From JBFGFX01 sp965232455 (GTDB lineage Bacteria; Pseudomonadota; Gammaproteobacteria; Steroidobacterales; Woeseiaceae), in contig OZ246981.1 of assembly GCA_965232455.1 (NCBI GenBank), forward strand, positions 3,410,001 to 3,474,000: DNA of 64,000 bases, in the 5' to 3' direction. The position numbers and the translations under genes were made by a program. Position 1 is the first letter of the stretch. The number at the start of each line of letters is the position of its first letter. This document shows positions 52,665-60,798 of the stretch, one piece after another. The notes beneath the pieces were generated by a model. The model searched no databases and was not told the origin of the DNA. It saw only the letters and a program-made list of their open reading frames with translations.

Positions 52665-55130
52665 CTAGATCGGCGAGCCCGGCGGCGCAGGCACTTTCTT
52701 GAGCGACTCGAGACTCGCCGGGTCCTGACGCATTCGCTCGATCCGTAATCGCGCCAGGCCATAGTGGGCGCGCCAACCCGAGTCGCTCTCACCACCCGCG
52801 CGAACCGCGAGCCAGCTTTCCAGGCCGTTGACGGCGTCCAGGGCGATTGCACGAACCTGGGCATCGGCTTGCGCGTCGTTCGCCAGCAGCATCAGCCGGA
52901 CCAGAACCTGCGAGCCCGTCGCACGCTGAATCTCCGCAGCAACGCCGTCCTGCCGGCCCGCGTACCACGTCGACGCCATCAACGAAGAAACCAGTTCATC
53001 AAAACCCGGCAGGTTCGGCTGCCGCGATTGCGCGGCGATCATGCGGGAAGCGCGTTTGGTATCCAGCAGGACGTCCAGGGTCAGGGACACCGCGCTGCGC
53101 GCCGGCGCTATAGGATCGAAGGTTTTGCCGGTGGTGCGTGGAAACGTCTCTCTCGTCAGGCTGTGGCCGGGCGGCCTGGCCGGTATCTTGTCGAGCAGGC
53201 CTTCCGGCAGGCGCAACAATCCGGGATTCATCGTCGCGATGACGGCGTCGATCGCGGCCCGCTGGCGGTCCGCCGCAACGGGATCGGAAGCACGCTGTCC
53301 GTCGCCACGCAGCGCGTAACTGAAGCGCTCCCCGCCGATCAGTTTGCCGACCGCCTGCAGTTGATAGCGATGCAGAAGATACATCGGCACCAGCACTTCT
53401 TCGAGCGTGGCAAGCGGTCGGCCAAAACGGACGTTGCGCTCTGAGAACTGCGCCAGAGCACGCGCGCGCACCTGCAGCAGATTGTTGAGTTCATCGAGCG
53501 CGTCCGCGCCGTTGTCCCACAGGTTGCCGTCGGGATGCGCGGTGCCGACCGCACGTGAATCCGCGTCGGACACGTACCGCAAACCCAGTGCGATGGTCTC
53601 CGCCATCACCCTGGCGCGCTCGGCATCGGCGTCGACGCCGTCCGGATAATCCTGGTAGGCGTACAGGACCGTCCGCAGATCCCAGGCGCCCATGCCCACG
53701 GCATAGGCGTCGCTCAGATCCGGATTGCCGTCCTCGCCCAGGCGGACCATCGGAAAAGGATAGTCCATGACCGACGCCCTGCCCTGCGTGCTTGCCGCAA
53801 AATTATGCTCCATGCCGATCGTATGACCGACCTCGTGCGCCGAAAGCTGGCGAATGCGCGCCAGGGACATCTCGAGCATGGCATCCGGCGCCTCCTCACC
53901 GGCGTAGGGCGCCAACAGACCCTCCGCAATCATGTAGTCCTGGCGAACACGCAGCGATCCGAGCGACACGTGGCCTTTCAGTATTTCACCGGTGCGCGGA
54001 TCGACGATGGACGACCCGTACGACCAGCCGCGCGTCGACCGGTGCACCCATTGGATCACGTTGTACCGAACGTCCATCGGGTCGGCGCCCTCGGGCATCA
54101 GCCGAACCTGGAACGCGTTACGGTATCCCGCCGCCTCGAAAGCATCGTTCCACCACGAGGCCCCTTCGATCAACGCCGTACGCACCGGCTCCGGAGCGCC
54201 GCGGTCCACGTAGTAGACAATCGGCTCGACGGCTTCGCTGACGTCGGCCGCCGGGTCCTTTTTTTCCAGCCGATGACGGCGCCCGTAAGCCACGATCAGC
54301 GGGTCGCCGATATCCGACGCATAATCCAGGTAACCATCGTCACCAAAGCCAAGGCCGATGATGCCGGCGCGCGGCTCGTACGGCAGAGGCTCGTAGTCGT
54401 CGTCCGGTAGACGGATGAACGAATGGTGCAGGTTGACGGTAAAACTGCCGGTGTCGGCAACCACGGTTGGCAGAAATTTGCCGCTCGCCCTGCCGACGAA
54501 AGTGATCATCGCCTCGAGTTCGGCGTTGTCGGGAAACGCCTTGGTACGCGGCATGTAAACCGCGGAACGGCCGGCATCCACTGTGAAGGTTCCCTCCGGC
54601 GTCGGCCCGTCCGCCAGATCCGCGGCGATCCCGTGCGAATCCCGCAGCAGGAATTCCGTAGCGTCGACCACCACGACGCCGTCGCGTTCGGCGGCCACCT
54701 CGAACCCCCAAATCACGGACGGCGCAAAAGATTCGCGCACCGCGCGTATCTCGTCCAGGTTGTCGCTTCGCGCCCGGAAACCCAGGTTCTGTTCGACGAG
54801 CAACACCTTCGGGCCAATGCGCCGGAACTGCACTATCTTCGTGGAACCCAGCTGCCCGCGATCGAAACCGAGATCGTTCGACCCGACGCCACGCGCCAGG
54901 GACGATTGGTAAAGCACCGGCTCATCGAGTTCGTGAATGCCGAGAAATACACGGCCGCCGGTGGCATCCCAATAGATGTCGACCAACCCGGGCTGCCGCT
55001 CGAACGACGCGAGCTTACCCGCGACGCCGCCGTTGCCGCTTCCCGCGGAGCTACCGCAGGCGGAGACGATCAGTGCGGCGGCGAGTGTTGCTGTCGTGGA
55101 TCGAAGCGTCGGTAAAAACGCCTTGCTCAT
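52665..55130 (-). CDS. Zinc-dependent metalloprotease, DUF5117/DUF4953-type, predicted lipoprotein
   Basis: An 821-residue exported protein. Its N-terminal signal has a lipobox-like LIVSAC (C25). The catalytic motif is metzincin-like, HEVGHTIGMEH at 432-442: H432, E433, H436 and H442 coordinate zinc or act as base. The long N-terminal half (residues 40-300, VFLGIHELDEPVLYQSSLARGVGSNDLGFDRGQLG) and the SFAPSVIWGFEV segment are typical of the DUF5117/5118 proteases found with TonB-dependent receptors. It probably works in the periplasm or at the surface on peptides. No partner gene is close; the aminotransferase lies 24 nt upstream on the same strand. Confidence 0.86.
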   Translation of the reverse strand: MSKAFLPTLRSTTATLAAALIVSACGSSAGSGNGGVAGKLASFERQPGLVDIYWDATGGRVFLGIHELDEPVLYQSSLARGVGSNDLGFDRGQLGSTKIVQFRRIGPKVLLVEQNLGFRARSDNLDEIRAVRESFAPSVIWGFEVAAERDGVVVVDATEFLLRDSHGIAADLADGPTPEGTFTVDAGRSAVYMPRTKAFPDNAELEAMITFVGRASGKFLPTVVADTGSFTVNLHHSFIRLPDDDYEPLPYEPRAGIIGLGFGDDGYLDYASDIGDPLIVAYGRRHRLEKKDPAADVSEAVEPIVYYVDRGAPEPVRTALIEGASWWNDAFEAAGYRNAFQVRLMPEGADPMDVRYNVIQWVHRSTRGWSYGSSIVDPRTGEILKGHVSLGSLRVRQDYMIAEGLLAPYAGEEAPDAMLEMSLARIRQLSAHEVGHTIGMEHNFAASTQGRASVMDYPFPMVRLGEDGNPDLSDAYAVGMGAWDLRTVLYAYQDYPDGVDADAERARVMAETIALGLRYVSDADSRAVGTAHPDGNLWDNGADALDELNNLLQVRARALAQFSERNVRFGRPLATLEEVLVPMYLLHRYQLQAVGKLIGGERFSYALRGDGQRASDPVAADRQRAAIDAVIATMNPGLLRLPEGLLDKIPARPPGHSLTRETFPRTTGKTFDPIAPARSAVSLTLDVLLDTKRASRMIAAQSRQPNLPGFDELVSSLMASTWYAGRQDGVAAEIQRATGSQVLVRLMLLANDAQADAQVRAIALDAVNGLESWLAVRAGGESDSGWRAHYGLARLRIERMRQDPASLESLKKVPAPPGSPI

Positions 55131-55154
55131 AAAGTTCCCCCTGCGTTCAAATCG

Positions 55155-56462
55155 TCAGATGCCCGCGAGCACCTCATCGAATCGTTCGAGAAAATAGTCG
55201 GCATTTTCCGCCGTAAGGACGAGCGGCGGCCGCAATTTCAGGACGTTTCCGTCCGGCCCAATCGTATTGCTTAGTATGCCGCGTGTTTTGAGCTCGTTGA
55301 CGATCCGATTGGCATGAGCGGTCGCCGGTTGTCGCGTCTCGCGATCCTCGACCAGTTCGATCGCAATAAACAAACCATGTCCCCGGACATCGCCAATCAG
55401 TGCCCTCTCCGTTGCGATCTGCTCGAGCCCCGATCGCAAACGTGCACCGACGTGAAGCGCATTCTGCTGCAGGTCCTCCTGCTCGACGACCTCGAGTACC
55501 GCCAGTCCCGCGGCAGCCGATACGGGATTGCCGCCGAAGGTGTTGAAGTAGCCGTACTTGCCGGAAAAACGCTCGACCAGCGATCGCCGGGCCACGGTGG
55601 CCGCCAAGGGATGGCCGTTGCCCATTGGCTTACCCATCGTGACGATGTCCGGGACCAGGCCGTCCGCCTCGAAACCCCAGAAATGGCGGCCGGTGCGGCC
55701 GAAACCGGGCTGCACTTCATCAGCGATAAAAAGCCCGCCCGCATCACGAACGATCCCGGCAACCTTGCCGAGGTAGCCCTCCGGCGGAGACACGACGCCG
55801 CTCGACGACGCAATCGTGTCGATGACAAACGCCGCCAGGCGTATCCCGCGCGCGGCGAACACCTCGAGCGCCTCCAAAACGTGATCCGCATAACGGTCTG
55901 CGGCATCGTGATCACGATACCGCCCGCGATAAACGTCGGGCGCCGGGACCGTTAGAACGTAGTCCGGCCAGTCTTCGCGGAGATTGTCTTCGGTCGAAAT
56001 CTCGAAGGTCGCCTGCGTGTTTCCATGGTACGCGTTCTCGATAACGATAATGCCGGTGCCGCCGGTCACCTGGCGAGCGATGCGCAGCCCAAGCTCGTTG
56101 GCCTCGGAGCCGCTGCAACTGAACATCGCAACGTCCAGCGCGTCCGGCAGCTTGGCCAGCAGCCGTTCGGCATAGTCGACGACGTTTTCGTGAAGGTATC
56201 GGGTGTGCGTATTGAGCACGGCAAGCTGCCGCCGAATCGCCTCGACGACGTACGGGTGGCAATGCCCAACGTGCGGCACGTTGTTGTACATATCGAGATA
56301 ACGCCGGCCGCCGGCGTCGGTCAGCCAAACACCTTCGCCTTTGACGATGTGCAGCGGCTCCTCGTAGAAAAGCCGGTAGGCCGGGCCGAGCAACCTGCGG
56401 CGGCGCAGAAGGAGTTCAGCGCTGTCCTTGGAGTTCGAGTAGGACGTCGGCGGTTCGCTCAT
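55155..56462 (-). CDS. Class III aminotransferase (AGXT2/phospholyase-like)
   Basis: A 435-residue PLP-dependent enzyme. PLP contacts are the SGSEANELGLRIAR loop, D248 in IADEVQPGFGRTG, and the Schiff-base lysine K278 in VTMGKPMGNGHPLAATV. The MGKPxGNGHP version is typical of the AGXT2/AGXT2L branch (alanine-glyoxylate aminotransferase 2, or ethanolamine-phosphate phospholyase-like), not of ornithine or GABA aminotransferases. AGXT2-like enzymes also accept beta-aminoisobutyrate or beta-alanine. It lies 24 nt upstream of the metalloprotease and 27 nt downstream of pssA, on the same strand. Confidence 0.89.
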   Translation of the reverse strand: MSEPPTSYSNSKDSAELLLRRRRLLGPAYRLFYEEPLHIVKGEGVWLTDAGGRRYLDMYNNVPHVGHCHPYVVEAIRRQLAVLNTHTRYLHENVVDYAERLLAKLPDALDVAMFSCSGSEANELGLRIARQVTGGTGIIVIENAYHGNTQATFEISTEDNLREDWPDYVLTVPAPDVYRGRYRDHDAADRYADHVLEALEVFAARGIRLAAFVIDTIASSSGVVSPPEGYLGKVAGIVRDAGGLFIADEVQPGFGRTGRHFWGFEADGLVPDIVTMGKPMGNGHPLAATVARRSLVERFSGKYGYFNTFGGNPVSAAAGLAVLEVVEQEDLQQNALHVGARLRSGLEQIATERALIGDVRGHGLFIAIELVEDRETRQPATAHANRIVNELKTRGILSNTIGPDGNVLKLRPPLVLTAENADYFLERFDEVLAGI

Positions 56463-56489
56463 GCGTCGATGCCCGGGCGGTGCATGAGA

Positions 56490-57293
56490 TCACTCGAATC
56501 TGCTGATGCGCCCGGCAATGATGCCCGACATCAAGAGGAACATACCCATGAAAAACAGGAATTCCGGAAAACTCCGCGTGATACCGCAATAGTACGTTGC
56601 AACGACGTTGATGCCCTGGAACACGTTCATGAACATGCTCTCGCGCTTCATCATCTTTGGGAATCGCAGCGTCGAGATCATCAACAGCGCGAGCACGAAC
56701 ATGAAGATCGGCAGGTAAAGATGCAGCGGCATGGACGCGGCAACACCCGGATAACGAACCAGCAGGATTACAGCGGTCGATATCAATGCCCCACCGGCTA
56801 CGGTGATCGGAATACCCGCGAACCACCCGCTACGGGGCTTGTCGGTCGTGAGATTGAAGCGCGCCAGCCGCATCGCGCCGGCCAGCACGAATACGCTGAT
56901 CGCCGTCACCAGCACCCAGTAGCCGCCGGAGCCCATCTTCAAGCCTCCCAGATCGACGCCGGCGTGCAGCACGAGCATCCCCGGCGCGACACCGAAGGAC
57001 ACGAGATCGGCCATCGAGTCGAATTCGGCGCCGAAGCTGGAGGTCGCTTTCAGCAGCCGCGCGGCAAGCCCGTCCAGAACGTCCAACAGGCCACACCAGA
57101 CGATCATCCAACCGGCGAGTTCCAGATTTCCCTGCTGGCTGTTGATGATCGAGGCAAGACCGAGCAACAGACTGGCCGCTGTAAAGCTGTTCGGAATCGT
57201 GTAGCGAAGTGCGGGTTTCAACAGGCTATTGGCTCCAAAACGCGCAAGGGGCGCGGCTCCAAGGATCACCGCTCTTGTTAATTGAGGGCTCAT
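56490..57293 (-). CDS. pssA: CDP-diacylglycerol--serine O-phosphatidyltransferase
   Basis: A 267-residue inner-membrane enzyme that makes phosphatidylserine, the precursor of phosphatidylethanolamine. The CDP-alcohol phosphotransferase motif is D71-x2-D74-G-x2-A-R79-x8-G88-x3-D92-x3-D96, and about eight hydrophobic segments follow. The type II (integral membrane) form is clear. It is preceded in its transcript by the PDZ-protein gene and the nested inverted repeat, and followed by the aminotransferase. Confidence 0.95.
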   Translation of the reverse strand: MSPQLTRAVILGAAPLARFGANSLLKPALRYTIPNSFTAASLLLGLASIINSQQGNLELAGWMIVWCGLLDVLDGLAARLLKATSSFGAEFDSMADLVSFGVAPGMLVLHAGVDLGGLKMGSGGYWVLVTAISVFVLAGAMRLARFNLTTDKPRSGWFAGIPITVAGGALISTAVILLVRYPGVAASMPLHLYLPIFMFVLALLMISTLRFPKMMKRESMFMNVFQGINVVATYYCGITRSFPEFLFFMGMFLLMSGIIAGRISRFE

Positions 57294-57335
57294 TTTGCCC
57301 GTGCCGGCGGTTTATCGCCAGCCTGCCCACAGGGC

Positions 57336-57499
57336 TAGCCCGTATCCGTCACCGATTCGCGGGAAGATCGGGCAGCCATTTGTCCGCTCAAGAGATTTTC
57401 CGAGCGAGCGGAATACCAGGTGTATTTCCGAGGGAGGAAAATCTCTTGAGCGGACAAAGGGCAAGCGAGGGCCCGCGAATCGGTGACGGATACGGGCTA
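57336..57499. repeat. Nested long inverted repeat between the PDZ-protein gene and pssA
   Basis: Outer arms of 28 nt, perfect, at 57336-57363 and 57472-57499 (starting TAGCCCGTATCCG). Inner arms of 23 nt, perfect, at 57379-57401 and 57436-57458 (TTTGTCCGCTCAAGAG...). A central imperfect hairpin has CGGAATAC (57409-57416) against GTATTTCCG (57422-57430). The two arm pairs are separated by a 13-15 nt unpaired internal loop. As RNA this folds into one rod of about 60 base pairs. The right outer arm includes the stop codon of the PDZ-protein gene (57497-57499). It is consistent with a REPIN- or MITE-like element or a processing hairpin. Confidence 0.93.
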
Positions 57500-58333
57500 A
57501 CGACGGAAACGCCGCCCGCCGGTAACCCCGAGAGGACCGCGCGGTATCGACACCTGCATCGTCACCCCGTCCCTGTTGATGTCGACGAGAACGTTTTGAC
57601 CGGCTTCTCCCTCCATCGTCAGCGCGGTAATCTCGTCCATGCTGAACACGCGCCGGCCGTCGTAGTTCAGGATTTGATCGCCGGGCTGCAAACCCGCGGC
57701 CAGCGCCGGTGAACCCTCCAGTACCGTGGAAATCGACACCTGCGTCGGACGGCCTCTCGCCTCCAGATAACGCTCGTAGTCGGCGTCACCCAGCTCTTGG
57801 CGAAGCGTTTGACGTCTCGCTCCGCCAGTGGAATAACTCACCGGCTCACCGGCCCTGAGCGCATCGTACCGGGTCTGCAGCGCCTCCATCCGGAGCTCCG
57901 ATTCGCGCCGCGTGATCCATTCTGCTTCGGCCGGGGTGAAGCCGACCTCGACCAATCGATCGGCGCGGCGTTCATTGCGCTCGCGCCCGTCCTCCGTTCG
58001 GCGTTCCCGTTCGACACGAGGTTCTCGATCACCGGGCGCGGCGGTCTCGGTCGGCAAGGTGCCCGGCAGACGCATCCGCTCGATCGTGTCGTTGAGAAAC
58101 AGGACTTCTTCCTGCAAGAGCTGCCTTGCCTGGCGTTCGATGCCGAGCGCCTGCTCCAGGGCGGCAAGCCGCTCCTCGACGGGCGCGGCGCTGTCGAATG
58201 CCGGCGCCGTTTGCACGAGCGGCGGCGCGGACGGCGGCGGCCGGGAAACGATCCAGCTGGCGGCGGCAAAGCCGACGACGAGGCTGCCGGCAACGGCTAT
58301 CGCGAACTGCGGCGTTTTCGACATTGTGGGCAT
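57497..58333 (-). CDS. PDZ-domain protein with N-terminal membrane anchor
   Basis: A 278-residue protein. A membrane helix lies at about 7-29 (PQFAIAVAGSLVVGFAAASWIV), then a helical, charged middle (about 45-185) with coiled-coil character (LAALEQALGIERQARQLLQEEVLFLNDTIERM; RERNERRADRLVEVGFTPAEAEWITRRESELRMEALQ). The C-terminal PDZ domain (about 195-268) has VLEGSPALAAGLQPGDQILNYDGRRVFSMDEI. No protease serine is present, so it is a binding or scaffold protein facing the periplasm. The start could be the second ATG at 58324. Confidence 0.82.
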   Translation of the reverse strand: MPTMSKTPQFAIAVAGSLVVGFAAASWIVSRPPPSAPPLVQTAPAFDSAAPVEERLAALEQALGIERQARQLLQEEVLFLNDTIERMRLPGTLPTETAAPGDREPRVERERRTEDGRERNERRADRLVEVGFTPAEAEWITRRESELRMEALQTRYDALRAGEPVSYSTGGARRQTLRQELGDADYERYLEARGRPTQVSISTVLEGSPALAAGLQPGDQILNYDGRRVFSMDEITALTMEGEAGQNVLVDINRDGVTMQVSIPRGPLGVTGGRRFRR

Positions 58334-58518
58334 ACCCGGAGCATTACCTGGTTTGATGGGATTTTGACGCCAGGGTTCCGGCGGTCCTCCGACCCGCCGC
58401 GTGCAAGCCGGACGCGGACGGGCAATAATCCCGATCCGCCCGGACCGCAGCTGCGCGAATCGGAGAACCGACGATCCCGAAACGGTCTAAGCACACGATA
58501 CTCGAAAGGGGAACACCG

Positions 58519-60405
58519 ATGCACCGTGAGCCAAGTAAACTCATTCTCGCCGCAACCTTGCTGTTTTGTCATTTTTCCCTGGCGCAGGAGAACGTCGGCG
58601 AGATCGACCCGAAATACACCTGGGATCTGACCCAGCTGTTCGCTTCGAGCGAAGACTGGGACGCCGCGCGCGAAAAAGTGATCGCCGATCTGGAGACGAT
58701 CGAGGCCCGTCGAGGCACCCTCGGCGAATCGGCCGACGCCTTGTTCGAGACGCTTGCGTTGATATCAGCCACCGAAAAAAGCGCGTCGAGAGTATTTACG
58801 TACGCAAGCCTTTCCGCCGACGAGGATCTGCGGGTCACGGAGACTCAGGAAAGGCGCCAGCTCGCGCAGATCATGTTCGCCCGTTTTTCCGAAGCCACCG
58901 CCTGGGTTCAACCGGAAATCCTGGCCGTCGGCGCCGAGGTCATCGAAGCGTATTTGAAAGAAGACGTCCGCCTGGCCCCGTTTGCCCACGACCTCGACGA
59001 TGCCCTGCGAAATGCGCCTTATACGCTCGGCGAAGAAGCCGAGGAAACGCTGGCCTACTTTTCGCAGACCTTCGGCTCGGCAAGCAACATCTACAGCATC
59101 GTCGCCAACTCGGACATACCATGGCCGGAAGTCGACCTCTCGACGGGCGACCGTCAGCGGATCGATTCACAGGGTTACAGCCGGTGGCGCGCCAGCGAGA
59201 ACCGTGAGGACCGGAAGCGCGTTTTCGATGCGTTCTGGGAGAAATGGCTCGAATATCGGAACAGCGTCGGCTCGATCCTGAATTCGCACATCCAGACCCA
59301 GGTTGCTTTGGCGCGCGCGCGCAACTACGACAGCGTGTTGCACCGCGAATTGTTCCAGGACAACCTGCCGCCGGCGGTGTACCGGACGCTCGTCGCCGAG
59401 GTCAACAAGGCCCTGCCGACCTTGCACCGTTATTTCCGCCTGCGGGGGCGGATGCTCGGCGTGGAACAAATGCGCTACTACGACATCTATCCGCCGCTCG
59501 TCTCGCTCGACAAGACGTTCGATATCGAAACGACCCAGAAAATCACGCTCGAGGCGATGGCGGTCCTTGGCGACGATTGGGTCGACATGCAGCGCGAGGC
59601 GATGAGTCAGCGCTGGGTGCACGTCTATCCGCAGCGCGGCAAACGGTCGGGCGCCTACATGAACCCCGGCGCTTACGACGTACATCCTTACGTGCTGCTG
59701 AATCACAACGACGACTACGAGTCTTTGTCGACCTTCGCGCACGAATGGGGTCACGCCATGCATACGCTTTACGCGAAACAGGCGCAGCCTTACGAAACGT
59801 CGAACTACGCTATATTCCTGGCGGAGATTCCATCGACCTCGCTCGAACTCATTCTGCAGGACTATATGACCGAGCACGCGGAGACCGTCGACGAAAAATT
59901 GTTTTACCTCGGATCCGCGCTCGAGGGCATGCGCGGGACTTTTTTTCGGCAGACGATGTTTGCGGAGTTCGAGCTTGCACTCTACGAAGCCGCCGAGCGC
60001 GGCGAGGCCTTGTCCGGCGAAGGCATTTCGGCGATTTACGGTGAGATCCTGAAACGCTATCACGGGCACGACGAGAACGTCGTGCTCATCGACGAGCTGT
60101 ACACGAACGAGTGGATGTTCGTCCCCCACTTCTACTACAACATGTACGTATTCCAGTACGCGACGTCGAAAACCGCCGGCACGGCGCTGTACGCCAGAAT
60201 CAAGGAGGAAGGCGAGGCCGGCGTCGAGAATTACAAAAACCTCCTGCGCGCCGGCAGCTCGGACTATCCCTACAACATCTTGACGAACGCCGGCGTCGAT
60301 CTCGCCGAACCGGGTCCGTACCGCGCGATCGTCGCAAAGATGGGCGCCATCATGGACGAAATGGAGCGTCTGCTCGCCGAACGCGAGAGCATGGCAAGGA
60401 ACTAG
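58519..60405 (+). CDS. pepF: Oligoendopeptidase F (M3 family)
   Basis: A 628-residue M3 metallopeptidase that cleaves oligopeptides. The zinc motif HEWGH (H408, E409, H412) lies in STFAHEWGHAMHTLYAK, and the second glutamate is in the following helix region. Unlike cytoplasmic PepF it begins with a signal peptide (KLILAATLLFCHFSLAQ), so it should act in the periplasm. AGGGGA precedes the ATG. It is divergent from the PDZ-protein gene, and its stop lies 21 nt before that of the DUF5329 gene on the opposite strand. Confidence 0.92.
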   Translation: MHREPSKLILAATLLFCHFSLAQENVGEIDPKYTWDLTQLFASSEDWDAAREKVIADLETIEARRGTLGESADALFETLALISATEKSASRVFTYASLSADEDLRVTETQERRQLAQIMFARFSEATAWVQPEILAVGAEVIEAYLKEDVRLAPFAHDLDDALRNAPYTLGEEAEETLAYFSQTFGSASNIYSIVANSDIPWPEVDLSTGDRQRIDSQGYSRWRASENREDRKRVFDAFWEKWLEYRNSVGSILNSHIQTQVALARARNYDSVLHRELFQDNLPPAVYRTLVAEVNKALPTLHRYFRLRGRMLGVEQMRYYDIYPPLVSLDKTFDIETTQKITLEAMAVLGDDWVDMQREAMSQRWVHVYPQRGKRSGAYMNPGAYDVHPYVLLNHNDDYESLSTFAHEWGHAMHTLYAKQAQPYETSNYAIFLAEIPSTSLELILQDYMTEHAETVDEKLFYLGSALEGMRGTFFRQTMFAEFELALYEAAERGEALSGEGISAIYGEILKRYHGHDENVVLIDELYTNEWMFVPHFYYNMYVFQYATSKTAGTALYARIKEEGEAGVENYKNLLRAGSSDYPYNILTNAGVDLAEPGPYRAIVAKMGAIMDEMERLLAERESMARN

Positions 60406-60417
60406 GGCATCGGTATG

Positions 60418-60429
60418 TAGGAGCTCCTA
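60418..60429. repeat. 12-bp perfect palindrome TAGGAGCTCCTA
   Basis: Lies between the pepF stop and the DUF5329 stop and overlaps the latter's stop codon (60427-60429). Too short for a strong terminator; there is no T-run. Confidence 0.4.
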
Positions 60430-60798
60430 TAAGTTGCTCTTTCGATACCGCTCGAGCGCCGCGGTAAACCAGGCGTTTGCGGTCACCAGCTCGTCGCCGC
60501 AGCGGATCATATACTCCTTGCCGCTCAGCGAACTGCGGCTCGCCAGACGTTCGATGAACTCGTCGGCAGAGTCGAAATGGCGGCGGCCTCGCTTGCGTTT
60601 TGTCCGCAGATGATTCCTCGCGGCGGATGCCGCGTGTTCCTTACCGTTACGGATGAACACGCAGCTGCTCTCACCGACGGTATCCAGCAGATAGTCGATT
60701 TCGGAGTTCATCGTAACGTCGTCCGCGCGCGCAGTCCCGATCAGGAGAGCGGACGTCGCGAGGAGCAACATCCCCGGCATCGCGGACGCGAGGTTCAT
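60427..60798 (-). CDS. DUF5329 (YfeK-like) periplasmic protein
   Basis: A 123-residue protein with a Sec signal peptide ending near TARADD. The mature part matches the YfeK/DUF5329 pattern: EIDYLLDTVGESSCVFIRNGKEHAASAARNHLRTKRKRG, EFIERLASRSSLSGKEYMIRCG and WFTAALERY. Two conserved cysteines (SSC, IRC) probably form a disulfide. Function is unknown. Its ATG overlaps the M48-protease stop by four bases, so it is the second gene of that unit. Confidence 0.88.
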   Translation of the reverse strand: MNLASAMPGMLLLATSALLIGTARADDVTMNSEIDYLLDTVGESSCVFIRNGKEHAASAARNHLRTKRKRGRRHFDSADEFIERLASRSSLSGKEYMIRCGDELVTANAWFTAALERYRKSNL

